Source of the DNA: Calliopum simillimum
Lineage: Eukaryota > Arthropoda > Insecta > Diptera > Lauxaniidae
DNA length: 64,000 nt
Reading direction: 5' to 3'
NCBI GenBank assembly: GCA_951812925.1
Contig: OX638369.1
Coordinates: forward strand, 3,968,001-4,032,000
The notes below the pieces were generated by a model. That model was not told the origin of the DNA. It searched no databases and was given only the letters and a program-made list of their open reading frames with translations. Positions 35,370-45,945 of the stretch are shown here, in pieces (the stretch's first letter is position 1; each line of letters begins with the position of its first letter). Both the position numbers and the translations under genes were made by a program.

Positions 35370-36117
35370 CTGTAAAGTATAAATCCCATTAGCCAATACA
35401 CGTAATCAGTTGATATTTTTGTATTACAGTTAAAAACTCACTTATATATATATATTTTTATCATTACCACAAAAAATTAATCAATTTAATTGAAAGTCTT
35501 TTTTTTATTCAATTAATAGCTTTCTGACGGTTTTTTCCCATCAAAAACCAATGTTTAATCAACGTACAAAATTTTGTTTCTCATTTTTTCCAATAGGCAA
35601 ACGAAATCGGTTCAGTCCCTGTTTCTAAGCCTCAATATCAATAAATATTCGCTTGAATTTTTTTCTGTTGGAAAAGCTGTGAGGAGAATCTGTGCACAAG
35701 ATTTTATTTTTTTTTGAAAAGTGGGCGATGCCATGCCTCTAAATGCAAAAAAAAAACGCTATCACGGCTAAACCGCTACATCAGTTTTTATAGAATTTGG
35801 TATGGAGATTGGGTTAACACTAAGAAACGAGAATATGATCTTTTGGTTTTTCTCCAGGCTGAACCGCTACATCGATATTTATGATATTTAGTTTGGAGGT
35901 AGAATTAGCACTCAGAAACGATAAAATGATAATTTTGTTTTTAAGTGGGTGGTACCACACCTCTAAATGCAGAAAAAGGGTCTCACGTCCAAGCCGCTGC
36001 ATTTTTATGAAATTTGTTAAAAAGATAGAATGTACTTTCAGAAAGGATTTCATCACTGTTTTTGTTTTAATGCTAGCAGTGCTACGCTCTTATAGAGAAA
36101 ATGTGCAGACATGATTA
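35370..36117. repeat. F2-like repeat modules
   Basis: From about 35690 to 36060 a module recurs about three times: ACCGCTACATCAGTTTTTAT (35771), ACCGCTACATCGATATTTAT (35862) and GCCGCTGCATTTTTATG (35994). Each is followed by 'gaatttggtatgga'-like text, and GTGGGCGATGCCATGCCTCT or GTGGGTGGTACCACACCTCT precedes. The style matches F2. No gene. Confidence 0.55.
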
Positions 36118-37108
36118 GGGGAATAGTGTCGCCTGCGGGTATGGGTCGGATGTGGGCACCCCCAGTAACTTTTGACAGAAAAAAATAAGGTTGGTCTGAC
36201 AAATGTTAAGCGCGTGTTATGATAGCACCAAGTTTTTGTGCATATACTGGAGCAAACAGACGCATTTGCATTGTGCTGAGAAGAAAATAATTTTTGAACG
36301 AGTGGAAGTCAGCACAAAAGTTTTTTTCAATAATTTTCCAAGTGCGATAAATCGAAGTGAATCAATCAAAAAGCTGAATGCAATCTATATTTGTGCAGTA
36401 AATTTGTTATATGTTGTGATTCAAAACCGAATCCAACCAAACTGTTCACACAACAGAATTTGCTTATTGCCTTTCAAGGTGGCTGTCAAAGTCGGTTGTG
36501 GGCACCCAATAGGGTAGGTTGTGTGCATCCCTCTTTTTTTATTTAATACGTGTGTTTACTGAAATATTGTCATGGATGTCAACATAAAAAATATAAATGG
36601 TGTTTTTATTCATTTTTATGCTTTTTTTAGTGGAAAGAAAGAACCAATAGGCCTTTTAAAGATATCGCAGAAAAAAGTTGTTTTCATTAAGTGTGGGTGG
36701 TAAGGTGGTATACCGCTTTGTAAAAAAACTCGGTATTAAGTTTTCAGTTAAGTGGACCAAGGAGCAGATGGCGTAAATGGATCGGTACAAAAAATCATGC
36801 TTGGCAAAAAAGCAATATCAACAAGGGCTAGAAATTACGTCACCTAGCCAGCTTAGTCTGCAAAACAATTGATCTGGCATTGACGTTGAAGACAATCAAG
36901 TCTGGTTGCAGGGCAACAGACATGATGCGATTCGTTGCAGACGTTTTCAGTGTCACTGATTTTTTGAAGCCGTTTAGCAGAATTTGTTGAATTTTTATGA
37001 GTCAGCGTTTCCAAAACAACTTTATTTTGCTGTTTTTTCCATTTGATGGGGCTTAACTTCATATTTTTCCATTTTTTGCCGATTTTCTAAGGGTGCCCAC
37101 AACCGACC
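36118..37108 (+). mobile_element. F4 element bounded by GTGGGCACCC repeats
   Basis: GGGTCGGATGTGGGCACCC (36147) and GTCGGTTGTGGGCACCC (36491) point right. The exact inverse GGGTGCCCACAACCGAC (37090-37106) closes the segment, so 36491-37106 has 17/17-bp inverted ends. A degraded extra copy, GTAGGTTGTGTGCATCCC, follows the 36491 copy. The left 300 bp is the F4 repeat shared with 33595-33895. Short frames inside (36203-36517 plus, 36853-37062 minus) are not recognised. It is probably a non-autonomous DNA transposon. Confidence 0.6.
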
Positions 37109-37129
37109 CAAAAATTTTTTGTCATAAAT

Positions 37130-37620
37130 GATTTCTTTATTTTTAGTAAATTTTACTAAAATTTCTTTAAATGTAGTGAAAACTCCACAATCAAATAAAT
37201 TTTACCTTACTTTTTTAGTAAATTCAGATTTTTTGACTAGCCTTTCAGTCTAGTATTTATTTTTAAAAAATTGAAGTGAAATTTTTAAGTGTTAAGTTCA
37301 AACAAAAAAAAAAAAATCTGAATTAACTGGGATTCGAACCATGGTCCGTCCATGTGATATATAGGAAAATATTTTGTTTTTGGCTTATAATTACAAACTT
37401 GTTAGAAGTCTTTACTACTGATCAAGAGGTATAAAAAATGTTTATTAAAAAAAAGGTCTGTCCAAACATAAATACTTTTACTAAAATTATAAAGTAAAAA
37501 TGGTTACATAAGGCAAGTTAATTTAGGCTTGAAATTTAGAGTTAATTATTTTATTATTTTTTTACTCCATATAAAACGCTGAAAGGAAACATATTTTTTT
37601 ATAAAAAGTTTAATTCAAAC
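37130..37620. mobile_element. Composite palindrome/tRNA-like locus
   Basis: A TTTTAGTAAATT motif and its inverse AATTTTACTAAAA occur several times on the left (37144-37230) and again on the right (ACTTTTACTAAAATTATAAA, 37475). In the middle, on the minus strand, CATGGTTCGAATCCCAG (37328-37344) is a good B box followed after about 13 nt by a run of 13 T. GACTAGCCTTTCAGTCTAG near 37235 forms a small hairpin. The plan is the same as at 10505, 39728, 47750 and 58300. Confidence 0.5.
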
Positions 37621-37639
37621 AGACTTTTTATCTATGATA

Positions 37640-39727
37640 GATCCCAAACACAGTCCCATAGTCATCATTTTTATTATAGCTGTGTCTTCTTGCTGCCCAC
37701 TGTGCGGAATAAAAGACAGTTTTCGTTAGTGGTAAATCTTGGAAAAGTGCAGTGGTAAAAATGTGAAAATTTATAGATTTTAAAATTCATTACGTGAACT
37801 TCATCTACCAACATAACAATTTTTTGTGCATTTTTCTTTACAAGAAATAAATTAAAAAATCAACTTTTTTAAAATTGATATTAAAAAAGATTCCACTGCT
37901 GTTACGGAAGCGTTGACAAGCGGCCAAATGAAAAAAAAAAAAAATTCCACCATAATTTTTAAAATGACAACAGCAACTTGTTGAAAATGCCTATGGAGCA
38001 CAAAGCGTTAAAAAATTCAATTTGCGACTGCAATGGACAGTTACACGAAAATGTCGCACAGACCCACACAAACACACACACAGCAACAAAAAAAACACAT
38101 TAAACTTTGAATTCCATGAATAACAAACAGCAACAACAACAACAACACTGCAACCAAATTAATGACATTGGCGCCAACAATTGCAGCAATGCAACGCATT
38201 GACGCCAACAACATTGCAATTATGCAACCCTGGCATTTAGTTGACATTTCAAATGTCAACATTTTAACGAACTTGCATACATGCATGCATTCATGTATGT
38301 GACAATGTTTGTGTGAATTTGTTTTTGTATGCGTAAACTTGTTGATAAAATGTCAAAAAAATGCAACAAAAACAGCAACAAAAAACACACAAAAATTGGA
38401 AAACGAAACAAAACGCGCGGCGCGGCGCTTCACTTCAAATTCAATATGGCGCACATACGCCGTGTTTCCCGCTTTTATGCATTTTTGGTGTTCGCGCCTG
38501 TGTGTGTGTGTGACATTTTAATTTATACATTTGCTGCATATGAGTGGAAATTATTATTATTTTTGGTTGATTATAGTGCAGGACATCCGCACTTTAATGG
38601 CGCCGCAGGGGTTAAAATTTTATTAAAATTAAATTTATTTATTGTCCGTGTTTATTTGTGCAACAATGGCGCATTGTGATGCAAATAATAGTGTGTGGAG
38701 GGCAGGAGCGGAATATGCCATTTGAATACTGTAGCACATTAAGGGTATTCATACACATGTGACCTCTCTATGGTTAGACGCTTTTAACGTAAACAATTGA
38801 ACTGAAAAAAATCACATACATTGATTTGTGACCGCATTTGTTGTAAACTTTAATGTTGCACATTTCGACAACACAGCAGGTAATGTACGGCTTAAAGTAT
38901 ATATATTTTCTATATAACACTATGCAAAGAATTACAACATTTTTTCTCAATTGAATATAAAATACTTTGTACGTGTGATGTTTGCTTGATGTATTGCTGT
39001 TACATTTGTTGTCAACAGCAAAAAAGGAAACGTACGTAGAAATTATGTAAATGATGAGGAACTTAATGCCACACACACATGACATGTCTTTTCTATACAT
39101 ATGTTAATGTCGATAATTTTTATTTGATCTTCTTGGAAAGGAAAAATAAATAAAATTCGATTTAAGTAATATATGCAGAAGTACACGTATGTTATCTTCA
39201 AAAGAAATAGAAAAAATGCCAAATAAAGTAGCTACATTACTACGCTTAAAGATGAAAGCGCCATCTATCATTAATATCAGCAAAAATGTCAAAGGTTGTT
39301 GTTCTTCTTCTACTTTATATTTTTTGCGGTTAAGCCACAAAGGCAGTTGGCAAGGTTACCTACATTAAATATTTATGAGATTTTTTATTACGCATTTTGT
39401 AAGTTGCTATTTTAAGAATTTTGTTTTCGAGTTAAAATTAAGAACGAACTCTTTGGTGTGTCATGTTCTTGCAACTTTGTAGAAAGTTTTTTTTTTTTTA
39501 ATAATTCTTTAGAAGAAAAAAATCCCGGCGGTAACGCAAAAGACAGTGGCGTATTCAAGAGGAGTCTTCAGGTCGCTGTAGCCATCCCAAAATTAACTGA
39601 AAGCCTTGCTAAAAGACATGTGTACGTGAAACACTTATTTAGTGATTTTGAGCAAAACAGCTAACTGTTCCCTCCGAAATAAAATCATACCTACGCCCAT
39701 TATATAAGAAATTACATGAGTGCGTAC
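37640..39727. other. Gene-free DNA
   Basis: No supported gene. CAACAACAACAACA lies near 38132 and CATGCATGCATTCATG near 38281. A small CpG-rich island (CGCGCGGCGCGGCGCTTC) lies at about 38413-38430, with open frames on both strands that show no domain. A promoter there is conceivable but unsupported. Confidence 0.45.
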
Positions 39728-39954
39728 ACAGAGAAAACAGTATGATTATATACATCAAAATTTGGTAATAATTAACAAATAATATATTTGATATTGGCGA
39801 ATCGAATATTTGGTATTATTTAGTGAGTGGCATATTTGAGCAATTTTATTGGTTCAATCGTATATTTGTTAATAATTACCAAATATATGTTTGAATATAA
39901 AGACATTTTTTATTTTATATTTAGACCTTTATTATTATCTTCTCTTCTTATATG

Positions 39955-41977
39955 AGATAAAATTGTATGTACTTATGTATTTTTGTTTGGAACGGGCAAA
40001 ACTTTTTCTCGAAAACGGGTACAGCGATTTTAATGAAACTTCGAACAGTCTTAGATATTAGCATACAATGAAGAATAAGCTAGGTTTGAACTTTGTAAAT
40101 GCTCACCAGGGGGCGTGGCACCGCCCTAAATTTTAAATTTGATTTGGTCATAACTCGCAAGCCATACAAGGTATTTAAATGAAATTTGGTAGGCGGGTAC
40201 TGCTTAATAATACCTTGTGACTGACAAAAAAAGGGCGGGATCGAAGAAGTGCCCCGCCCACTTTTTAACGATTGAAAATTTTGATTCAATATTACTCGAA
40301 AACCACTCCAACGATTTTAGTGAAAATTTAGGAGATTTTACCTCTGCAAACAGAAATTAATATGTGATATGCCATTATATTGAGAAAACTCAATGAAGGG
40401 CGTGGCACCACCCACAAAAATATAATACGGTATAAAAAGAAAACTAATAAAGTAATCATTCTAAAATTAACTGTGGGGAGCATACTTGCTATAAGGCATC
40501 TCTGATCTGAAAGCGGGCAAATATCGCCGTTGCGCGTGGAACCACCCATACAAGCAAAATACGTTAAATGCTATTTCTCACAAATGTTACAAGGTATTTT
40601 AATGAAATTTGGTAAGTGGGTACTGCTTAATAATATTTTGTTAAAAACGAAAAGTGGGCGGGATCGAATAAATGACACGCCCACTTTTTAACCCTTGAAA
40701 ATTTTGATTCATTATTATTCAAAAACGACTCCGACAATTTTGATGAAAATTTAGGATCTGTTACCCCTTCAAACAAGTATTAATATGTCATATGCCATTA
40801 TATTGGAAAATATTAGGTTTTTGGTTTCAATACTTACGAAACAGCAATTATTAACCGATTAAATAAGATCAACGCGAGAGTTTAAATTCATGTGTTCTTT
40901 ATTGAACGATATACAAAACCGGAAGAAGAAAGAGACAATGTAAAAACGTCAAAGTAAAATACAGGAATGGCAATACGAATAAACAGAATGGCATTGCCAA
41001 TATAAATTAAATTCAAATAGTACTTTATATCCAACAGAAAAACTCGTTAAAGGGCGTGACACCGCCCACAAAAATATAATGCGCTATAAAAAGAAAACTA
41101 CTAAAGCAATCTTTCTGAATTTAACTGTAGTGAGTTTACTTGCTATTAGGCACCTGTGACCAGAAAGTAGGCAAAATATCGGAGGTGCGTGTGGAACCTC
41201 CCATACAAGTAAAACACATTAAATGCTGTTTCTCGCAAATGATACAACATATTTTGATGAAATTTGATATGCGAATCTGGATCAGGAGTATCTAAAGCAT
41301 AAGAAAAAAAAGGCTTTGTTTTATAATTGCAACGCCCACTTTTTTAACAAAATAAAAATTTTTGTTAATAACTCAGGCATAAAAAAAAAAAAAAAATGGA
41401 ATGAACTGTTTAATTCTTATATGCAGTCTTATGTACTTTTTACGCTAAATCCGTCTTCATCAGCAGAACTGTTATTATACCTGCAGGATTTTGAAATATC
41501 CTTGCTTGAAGTTAAAGAAAACGCTGTGTTTAGTCTTACAGCGTAGCTACAAGAAAAGGTAAAATTCTTTTTTATTAATAGCATCGGATAGTTACACTCT
41601 TCCTTATCAAAATATCCTTTCAGATTTTTCCAATAGGACTCTTATTTTCCGAGTTATGATCATTTGAAGATAAGATATTTCAGCCGCCATACAAGAGACA
41701 AAATATTTTGGGTGAGTGGCATATCCCATTTATTTATTTTAGGGCATTCTATTTCGCCAAAAAAAAATTTGAGTTTTTGATATTTTTCTATACCATTCGA
41801 TGCTTTCCGAGTTTTTTCTTATTATTATTCTCATCGGTTTATTTATCATTTTGAAAGCATGACCGTTAGAAGTGAAAAGATACAAGTTTCATAACAAAAA
41901 ATAGCTATGAATAAAAACATCGACTAAAATAGTAAAATCAGATTGTTGACCGAGCAGGGATCGGTCTCCAGGTACTT
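39955..41977 (+). mobile_element. Helitron-like family F2, copy 2
   Basis: Same start (TCTTCTCTTCTTATATGAGA, about 39940-39959) and same 3' hairpin (GACCGAGCAGGGATCGGTC, 41947-41965) as copy 1. It is longer because a central module is duplicated: AATTTGGTAGGCGGGTACTG near 40182 and AATTTGGTAAGTGGGTACTG near 40606, each followed by AATAATA and a GGGCGGGATCGAA box. It also carries the solo LTR described next. Most of copy 1, including the shared LNPSSS.. frame, is present from 41040 onward with an in-frame stop. Confidence 0.65.
40811..41036 (-). mobile_element. Solo LTR with 5-bp target duplication
   Basis: A 226-bp block interrupts F2 copy 2 at a place where copy 1 and the duplicated module of copy 2 are continuous (TTATATT..GAAAACTC). 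It is flanked by GAAAA on both sides (40806-40810 and 41037-41041). On the minus strand it begins TGTTGGATAT, contains AATAAAGAACAC (a polyadenylation signal), and ends CCTAATA. The length, TGTTG start and 5-bp duplication fit an LTR of the BEL/Pao or Ty3 type, left by LTR-LTR recombination. The family is not identified. Confidence 0.7.
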
Positions 41978-42119
41978 AATCTTTATACGGCATTATTTGC
42001 TAGGATCACGGCGACATCATATAAATAATATTTGCCTTAAATTAAAAATGAAACTCTTCTTTGAAATTTGAATGCACTCGCCAAGTTGCAAAAAAAAAAA
42101 AAAAAAAAAACAAAAAAAA

Positions 42120-42200
42120 AATTTTGTCTGGGTGGGGATTGAACTCATTTCCCCAGGGCATTTTGTTCATTGTTAGATGCTTCAATATATTTACCAGCTA
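42120..42200 (-). repeat. tRNA-like module
   Basis: On the minus strand an A-box-like TAGCTGGTAAA (about 42192-42202) is followed by GAGTTCAATCCCC (42134-42146, B box), then CCACCCAGACAAAA and T runs. It is homologous in outline to the modules at 42446 and 42605. Confidence 0.55.
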
Positions 42201-42439
42201 CATTTGTAACCTTGGTTCATTGCAATCGTAAGAGGGAATCCATGTATAGCGAATTGGAACCTCTGGACGCAATGACTGAATGTAAATTACTGAATCTTAA
42301 AGCTTAACAATCAGAACTATATTATAACTAAAGAAGTTCTACATATACAAATTGAAATGCGAAAAACTTATAACGAATCACAAAGTTAATCAAAGTGAAG
42401 TAAAAAAATAAAATAATTAGTTTAAAAAAAAGCATCTTC

Positions 42440-42512
42440 TTGCATGGGATTCGAACATACACCCCCAGGATATCAGTCAAACGTCTTATAAAAATTTAAC
42501 AAGTATTGATTG
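42440..42512 (-). repeat. tRNA-like module
   Basis: The minus strand reads TTATAAGACGTTTGACTGAT and ATGTTCGAATCCCATGC (B box at 42446-42456), then AAGAAGATGC and eight T. ATAAGACGTTTGA is shared with the plus-strand module at 42605, so the two are inverted copies of one unit, about 150 bp apart. Confidence 0.6.
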
Positions 42513-42597
42513 TTTTGAAAATAATGTCAGTATGTTCTTAAAGTTTTTCAATACTTGGTGAATTATTTGTATGACTTTTTGTTTAGAATTAAAGTAG

Positions 42598-42680
42598 ATA
42601 GAGTTAGCTCAATGTATAAGACGTTTGAGTGATCACGTGGGTGACTAGGTTCAAATCCCAGACAAGAAAGTTTTTTTTTA
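42598..42680 (+). repeat. tRNA-like module with A and B boxes
   Basis: TAGCTCAATGT (42605, A box, one fixed base off) and GGTTCAAATCC (42648-42658, B box, one base off) lie 33 nt apart. They are followed 12 nt later by nine T (42671). This is the best-preserved tRNA-like unit in the window. A paired acceptor stem is not evident, so it is called tRNA-derived and not a functional tRNA. Confidence 0.6.
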
Positions 42681-42693
42681 ATTATTTTTTTTT

Positions 42694-42735
42694 TTTTAGA
42701 GTGCATTCGAATCCCAGACAAGGTCTTTTTTTAAG
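42694..42735 (+). repeat. tRNA-like 3' half
   Basis: CATTCGAATCCCAGACAAGG (42704) repeats the end of the preceding module and is again followed by seven T (42726). The 5' half is absent. It looks like a partial tandem copy of the module at 42598-42680. Confidence 0.5.
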
Positions 42736-42920
42736 TTAAAGCAAATATTTGACATTCCATCAAACAGTTATCAGTTTTGGCCCAATCAACAATATTTGAA
42801 GGTCCTATCAAAGGCATATTAATATTTACCGAAATTTGTTAATTATTAACAAATATTTTCTAAAATGTTCAGTCAAATATATTTCTTTGATGGAAACATA
42901 CTCTTTTCTCAGTATAGATA

Positions 42921-43877
42921 TCAGTAAGGCTGTGCTTATGATCAAGCGTATTCGCTCCGCTGGATCCGATTCGCTACTTGCGAAAAGTTATACAAGTACA
43001 TATGAGGTCACGTTGCTGAAATCAGCAGTTTAAAAAAACTTTGTTGAACTCGAAAAATTATTTTGTCTTGTAACGTTAGCTTTTCTAAGTAAATATCAAC
43101 AAATGTACGCCAACATTAATGTACACAATGCCACAACACTATAGTGTATTTTGCTTGTAAATGTTTATTGAATCGTTGTATTTTCTTTTACTCTGCATCA
43201 TCGTAACATCAAGTAAATCAAGCCAATTAGTGTTGCTGCAGCTGGAACAGCAGTAACTCGAGCAAATATTAACCAAGTGCCCCATGTTTGCTGCAACATA
43301 CCCACCAACCAACCCCAAGTAGAATTTTACTGCCGCCGATAGAGTGCCTCCCTCTGATATTCGCGTGACGCAATTAAAATGCCTCGTTGCACTCATAAGC
43401 GCAGCATCAGCGGCAAGCGGCAGCTGATGATGAAAAAGCAAATAAGTAAGAAGTAAAAATTTTCTGAGGTAAAGAAAAATATAATGAGCATTGAGAATTA
43501 ATTGGCGTATGCTGTAATAAGGACATCATCATAGTCCTTTGGTATATATTTCAGTGAAAAGGACTCTGCGTACGTTCGAAAGGTTAATTTTCTGAAATAT
43601 ATGCTCTCAACGCTTTTATTCGCAAATTAGTTGCAAATAAAAAAGGCAAATGTGGGTTTTCCAATTATGGTGACACAGTCTGTTTTGTGTGATTTATTTC
43701 CAGAAAAATGTAATTATAGTTAATCATATAACTCAAGTGAAATATATTTTTTTCAATTTAATCATTAAATGCAATTTATTTGATTTTTCTTAACGCATGT
43801 GTGCGCTATTTGTGGGCTGACTCTTGAATAATGCTGAAGGCATTTCGCGATAAAAATCCAGCAATAGTTGTAACTAA
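42921..43877. other. Gene-free DNA
   Basis: No supported gene. A 100-codon minus frame at 43139-43441 has no recognised domain. Confidence 0.45.
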
Positions 43878-43885
43878 TTATATAT

Positions 43886-44274
43886 TAGCCGTGTTTTTTT
43901 TTGACGTGTATATACAATTGTGGATACCTTCAAATTGCGATAACTTATGAACGGTGAGTCGTACGATAAAAAGTCCAAGGGTCTTTTTCAAGGAGAACCA
44001 CATGCTCTACAAATAATTTTAATCTTTTTTTAAAAAAAAAATAATTATTTAGAAGTTATTTAAAAAAAAAGTGATTTTTTGCCATTTATTGGCGCTAACC
44101 AGTTTTTATAAAATACCTCCTTAAAAATAAATTTTTTTAAATATAAAATGAAAGAAAACGTGATTCTCCATAAAAAAGTTTCTTAGAGTTCTATTGTGTG
44201 ACTTACTGTTCATGAGTTATCGCAATTTGAAGGTATCCACAATTGTATATACGCGTAAAAAAAAAACACGGCTA
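43886..44274. mobile_element. MITE with 8-bp target duplication
   Basis: Inverted ends of about 80 bp: TAGCCGTGTTTTTTTTT, then GTATATACAATTGTGGATAC, CTTCAAATTGCGATAACT, with few mismatches between left and right. Both sides are flanked by TTATATAT (43878-43885 and 44275-44282). An 8-bp duplication is typical of hAT and P-like elements, but the TAGCC end is not a good hAT match and the duplication is only A/T. It is 389 bp and non-coding. Confidence 0.85.
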
Positions 44275-44299
44275 TTATATATTTATGCAGGGTGTAAGC

Positions 44300-45945
44300 G
44301 ATAAGATTACAAAACTTCTGAGTGGTGATAAAAGAGGCCTAGAATAACAATAAATTGCACCTGGGGGCGTCTAAAATGTAGCCTTGAAGAGTTATGAAGA
44401 AAGACTTATTTTCTGACTTGTTTTACGACAACAAATTTTTTGGGTCACCCTTACGTTTTAGAGAAAATTTAATTGTTGAAAACTTTCAGCTAATTACATA
44501 CGTTTTCTTAAAATGAATTGTAATTGAAGCGTTTATAAGGATTTTGCAAAGTTCTAGACCTTTTAGTTGATATTTTAATTCTTTTTTCCTATTTTTACTA
44601 TTTGGCGGCCATTTTAGTATGAAAAAGGTCCTATTAATGTACCCTTTTATAATTTTTTTTTACATTCTCGTTTTCTTTAATTCGGTGGTGCATTTGTTAT
44701 AACAATTTTTTGATTTTAGGTCAGAAAAGAATACTTTTCAAGAACAATCCATCTGAAGGTTAAAGTGCAGCGCGTAAAGCGCTCATATCATATGCAGTGC
44801 AACGCATGCGAATAACGCGTGTGTCTTTTTCGACCTTAGCACATTGAATGCCATGTGTACCGCCGGCGGTACACACTTTACTTGTAGCGCTGTGCCAGCA
44901 TACAAAAAAATGTCTATCACTAGGTGCCACCATACAAATTCAATATGTATGAAAAAATATCGACTTGTAATAACTGTTGAATATTAATCTATAGGGGTAT
45001 ATAATGAGTTTGTGTAAAGAGATTTGTGCTTCTAAATGTTATTTGTCCTATAAAATGTCGTGACAGCTGGCGGTACACGTCGCACATGAGTGAAACCAAA
45101 TTATCTAAGTACCTTGTTCACTGCAGATTTGTTGAAAATATTTGACCACAGTGCCACCATACAAATCAAGTATACATCTAGAGGTGAAGAAGCAATGAAA
45201 ACAACCAAAAAGTTCGCAACATTTTGAAATAGGTGTACAAATAATTATAATAATTATAATGGATTATAATCCACTTTTTGCATGGAATGTTTCAACATAA
45301 CACATAACACATTAGTTATTAGTTTTTATTACTTAAAACCCTTAATTGAATATCATTTTTACTTTTGTTGCAACAGAATATTTTTTTTGTTCCTCTTTTA
45401 TGTAAATTTTGTAATTATTCCAAAATAAAAGATATCGAAAAAATTTCAGAACTCTAACCAAAAATACCTTTTCCTCTGTGATAAAATAATTTTTTGATTT
45501 TCTGCAGCGCTTCAGAATATATGTTGCATTGAGTTCACATGTGACTGTGCACCGCCGGCGGTACACACGGCACACTGCGGAAGTTTTAGTGTGTACCTGT
45601 GGGGAGTTTTAGTGTGTACCGCCGGCGGTTCACGTGGCACCTGACGGAGGACATTTTGCTTGTATGGTGGCACTCAACGTGTTAAATTAAGAAATTGGTA
45701 TAACATATGTGCAACGGAATTAAAGAAAATTCAACAAAAATTTCAAAAAAAAATTATAAAAAGGTATGTTAATTGGACCTTTTTCGTACTAAAATGGCCG
45801 CCAAGTACATAAACAAAAAAAAAAAAAAAAATTTAAAACATAATTTTTAAAGGTCCAGAACTTCTTTTCGAAATCCTTTTAAACTCTATAAATCAAATAT
45901 GCTTTTAGAAAGTTCATAAGATATGCTAAAAGTTGGTAAATGTGT
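44300..45945. mobile_element. FB-G foldback element, split copy
   Basis: The left arm (about 44305-44760) contains TAAAAGAGGCCTAG, GGGGGCGTCTAAAATGTAG, TTCTGACTTGTTTTACG, GGGTCACCCTTACGTTTTAG and GGCGGCCATTTTAGTA. The inner half recurs inverted at about 45690-45940 (TACTAAAATGGCCGCC, AAAGGTCCAGAACTTCTTTT). The outer 200 bp of the right arm is missing. The loop is filled by the element at 44840-45681. No coding sequence. Confidence 0.7.
44840..45681. mobile_element. piggyBac-like MITE with GC palindromes
   Basis: The ends are CACATTGAATGCCA (44840-44853) and the inverse of CACGTTGAGTGCCA (45668-45681), 12/14 identical. The right end is directly followed by TTAA (45682) and the left is preceded by TTAG. 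A TTAA target and short C-starting ends are typical of piggyBac-like elements; the assignment is inferred. GTACCGCCGGCGGTAC, a perfect 16-bp palindrome, occurs near the left end (about 44858), with close variants near 45065, 45551 and 45616. Boxes such as GGTGCCACCATACAAAT recur. No transposase is present. Confidence 0.6.

Larger units (their letters stand above)
39728..42920. mobile_element. Large composite element with inverted ends
   Basis: The outer ends are imperfect inverted repeats: CAGAGAAAACAGTATG and CATCAAA on the left; ATACTCTTTTCTCAG with TTTGATGG on the right. Just inside, TTGGTAATAATTAACAAATA (39761) and its inverse TATTTGTTAATAATTACCAA (39860) form one palindrome, and TTTGTTAATTATTAACAAAT (42836) another. 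Between them lie the F2 copy with a solo LTR and four tRNA-like modules. This appears to be a palindromic element that later insertions enlarged. Confidence 0.5.

Noticed and set aside
43139..43441. 100-codon minus frame near a G+C-richer patch
   Set aside because: No motif, no neighbour, and average composition for chance frames here.
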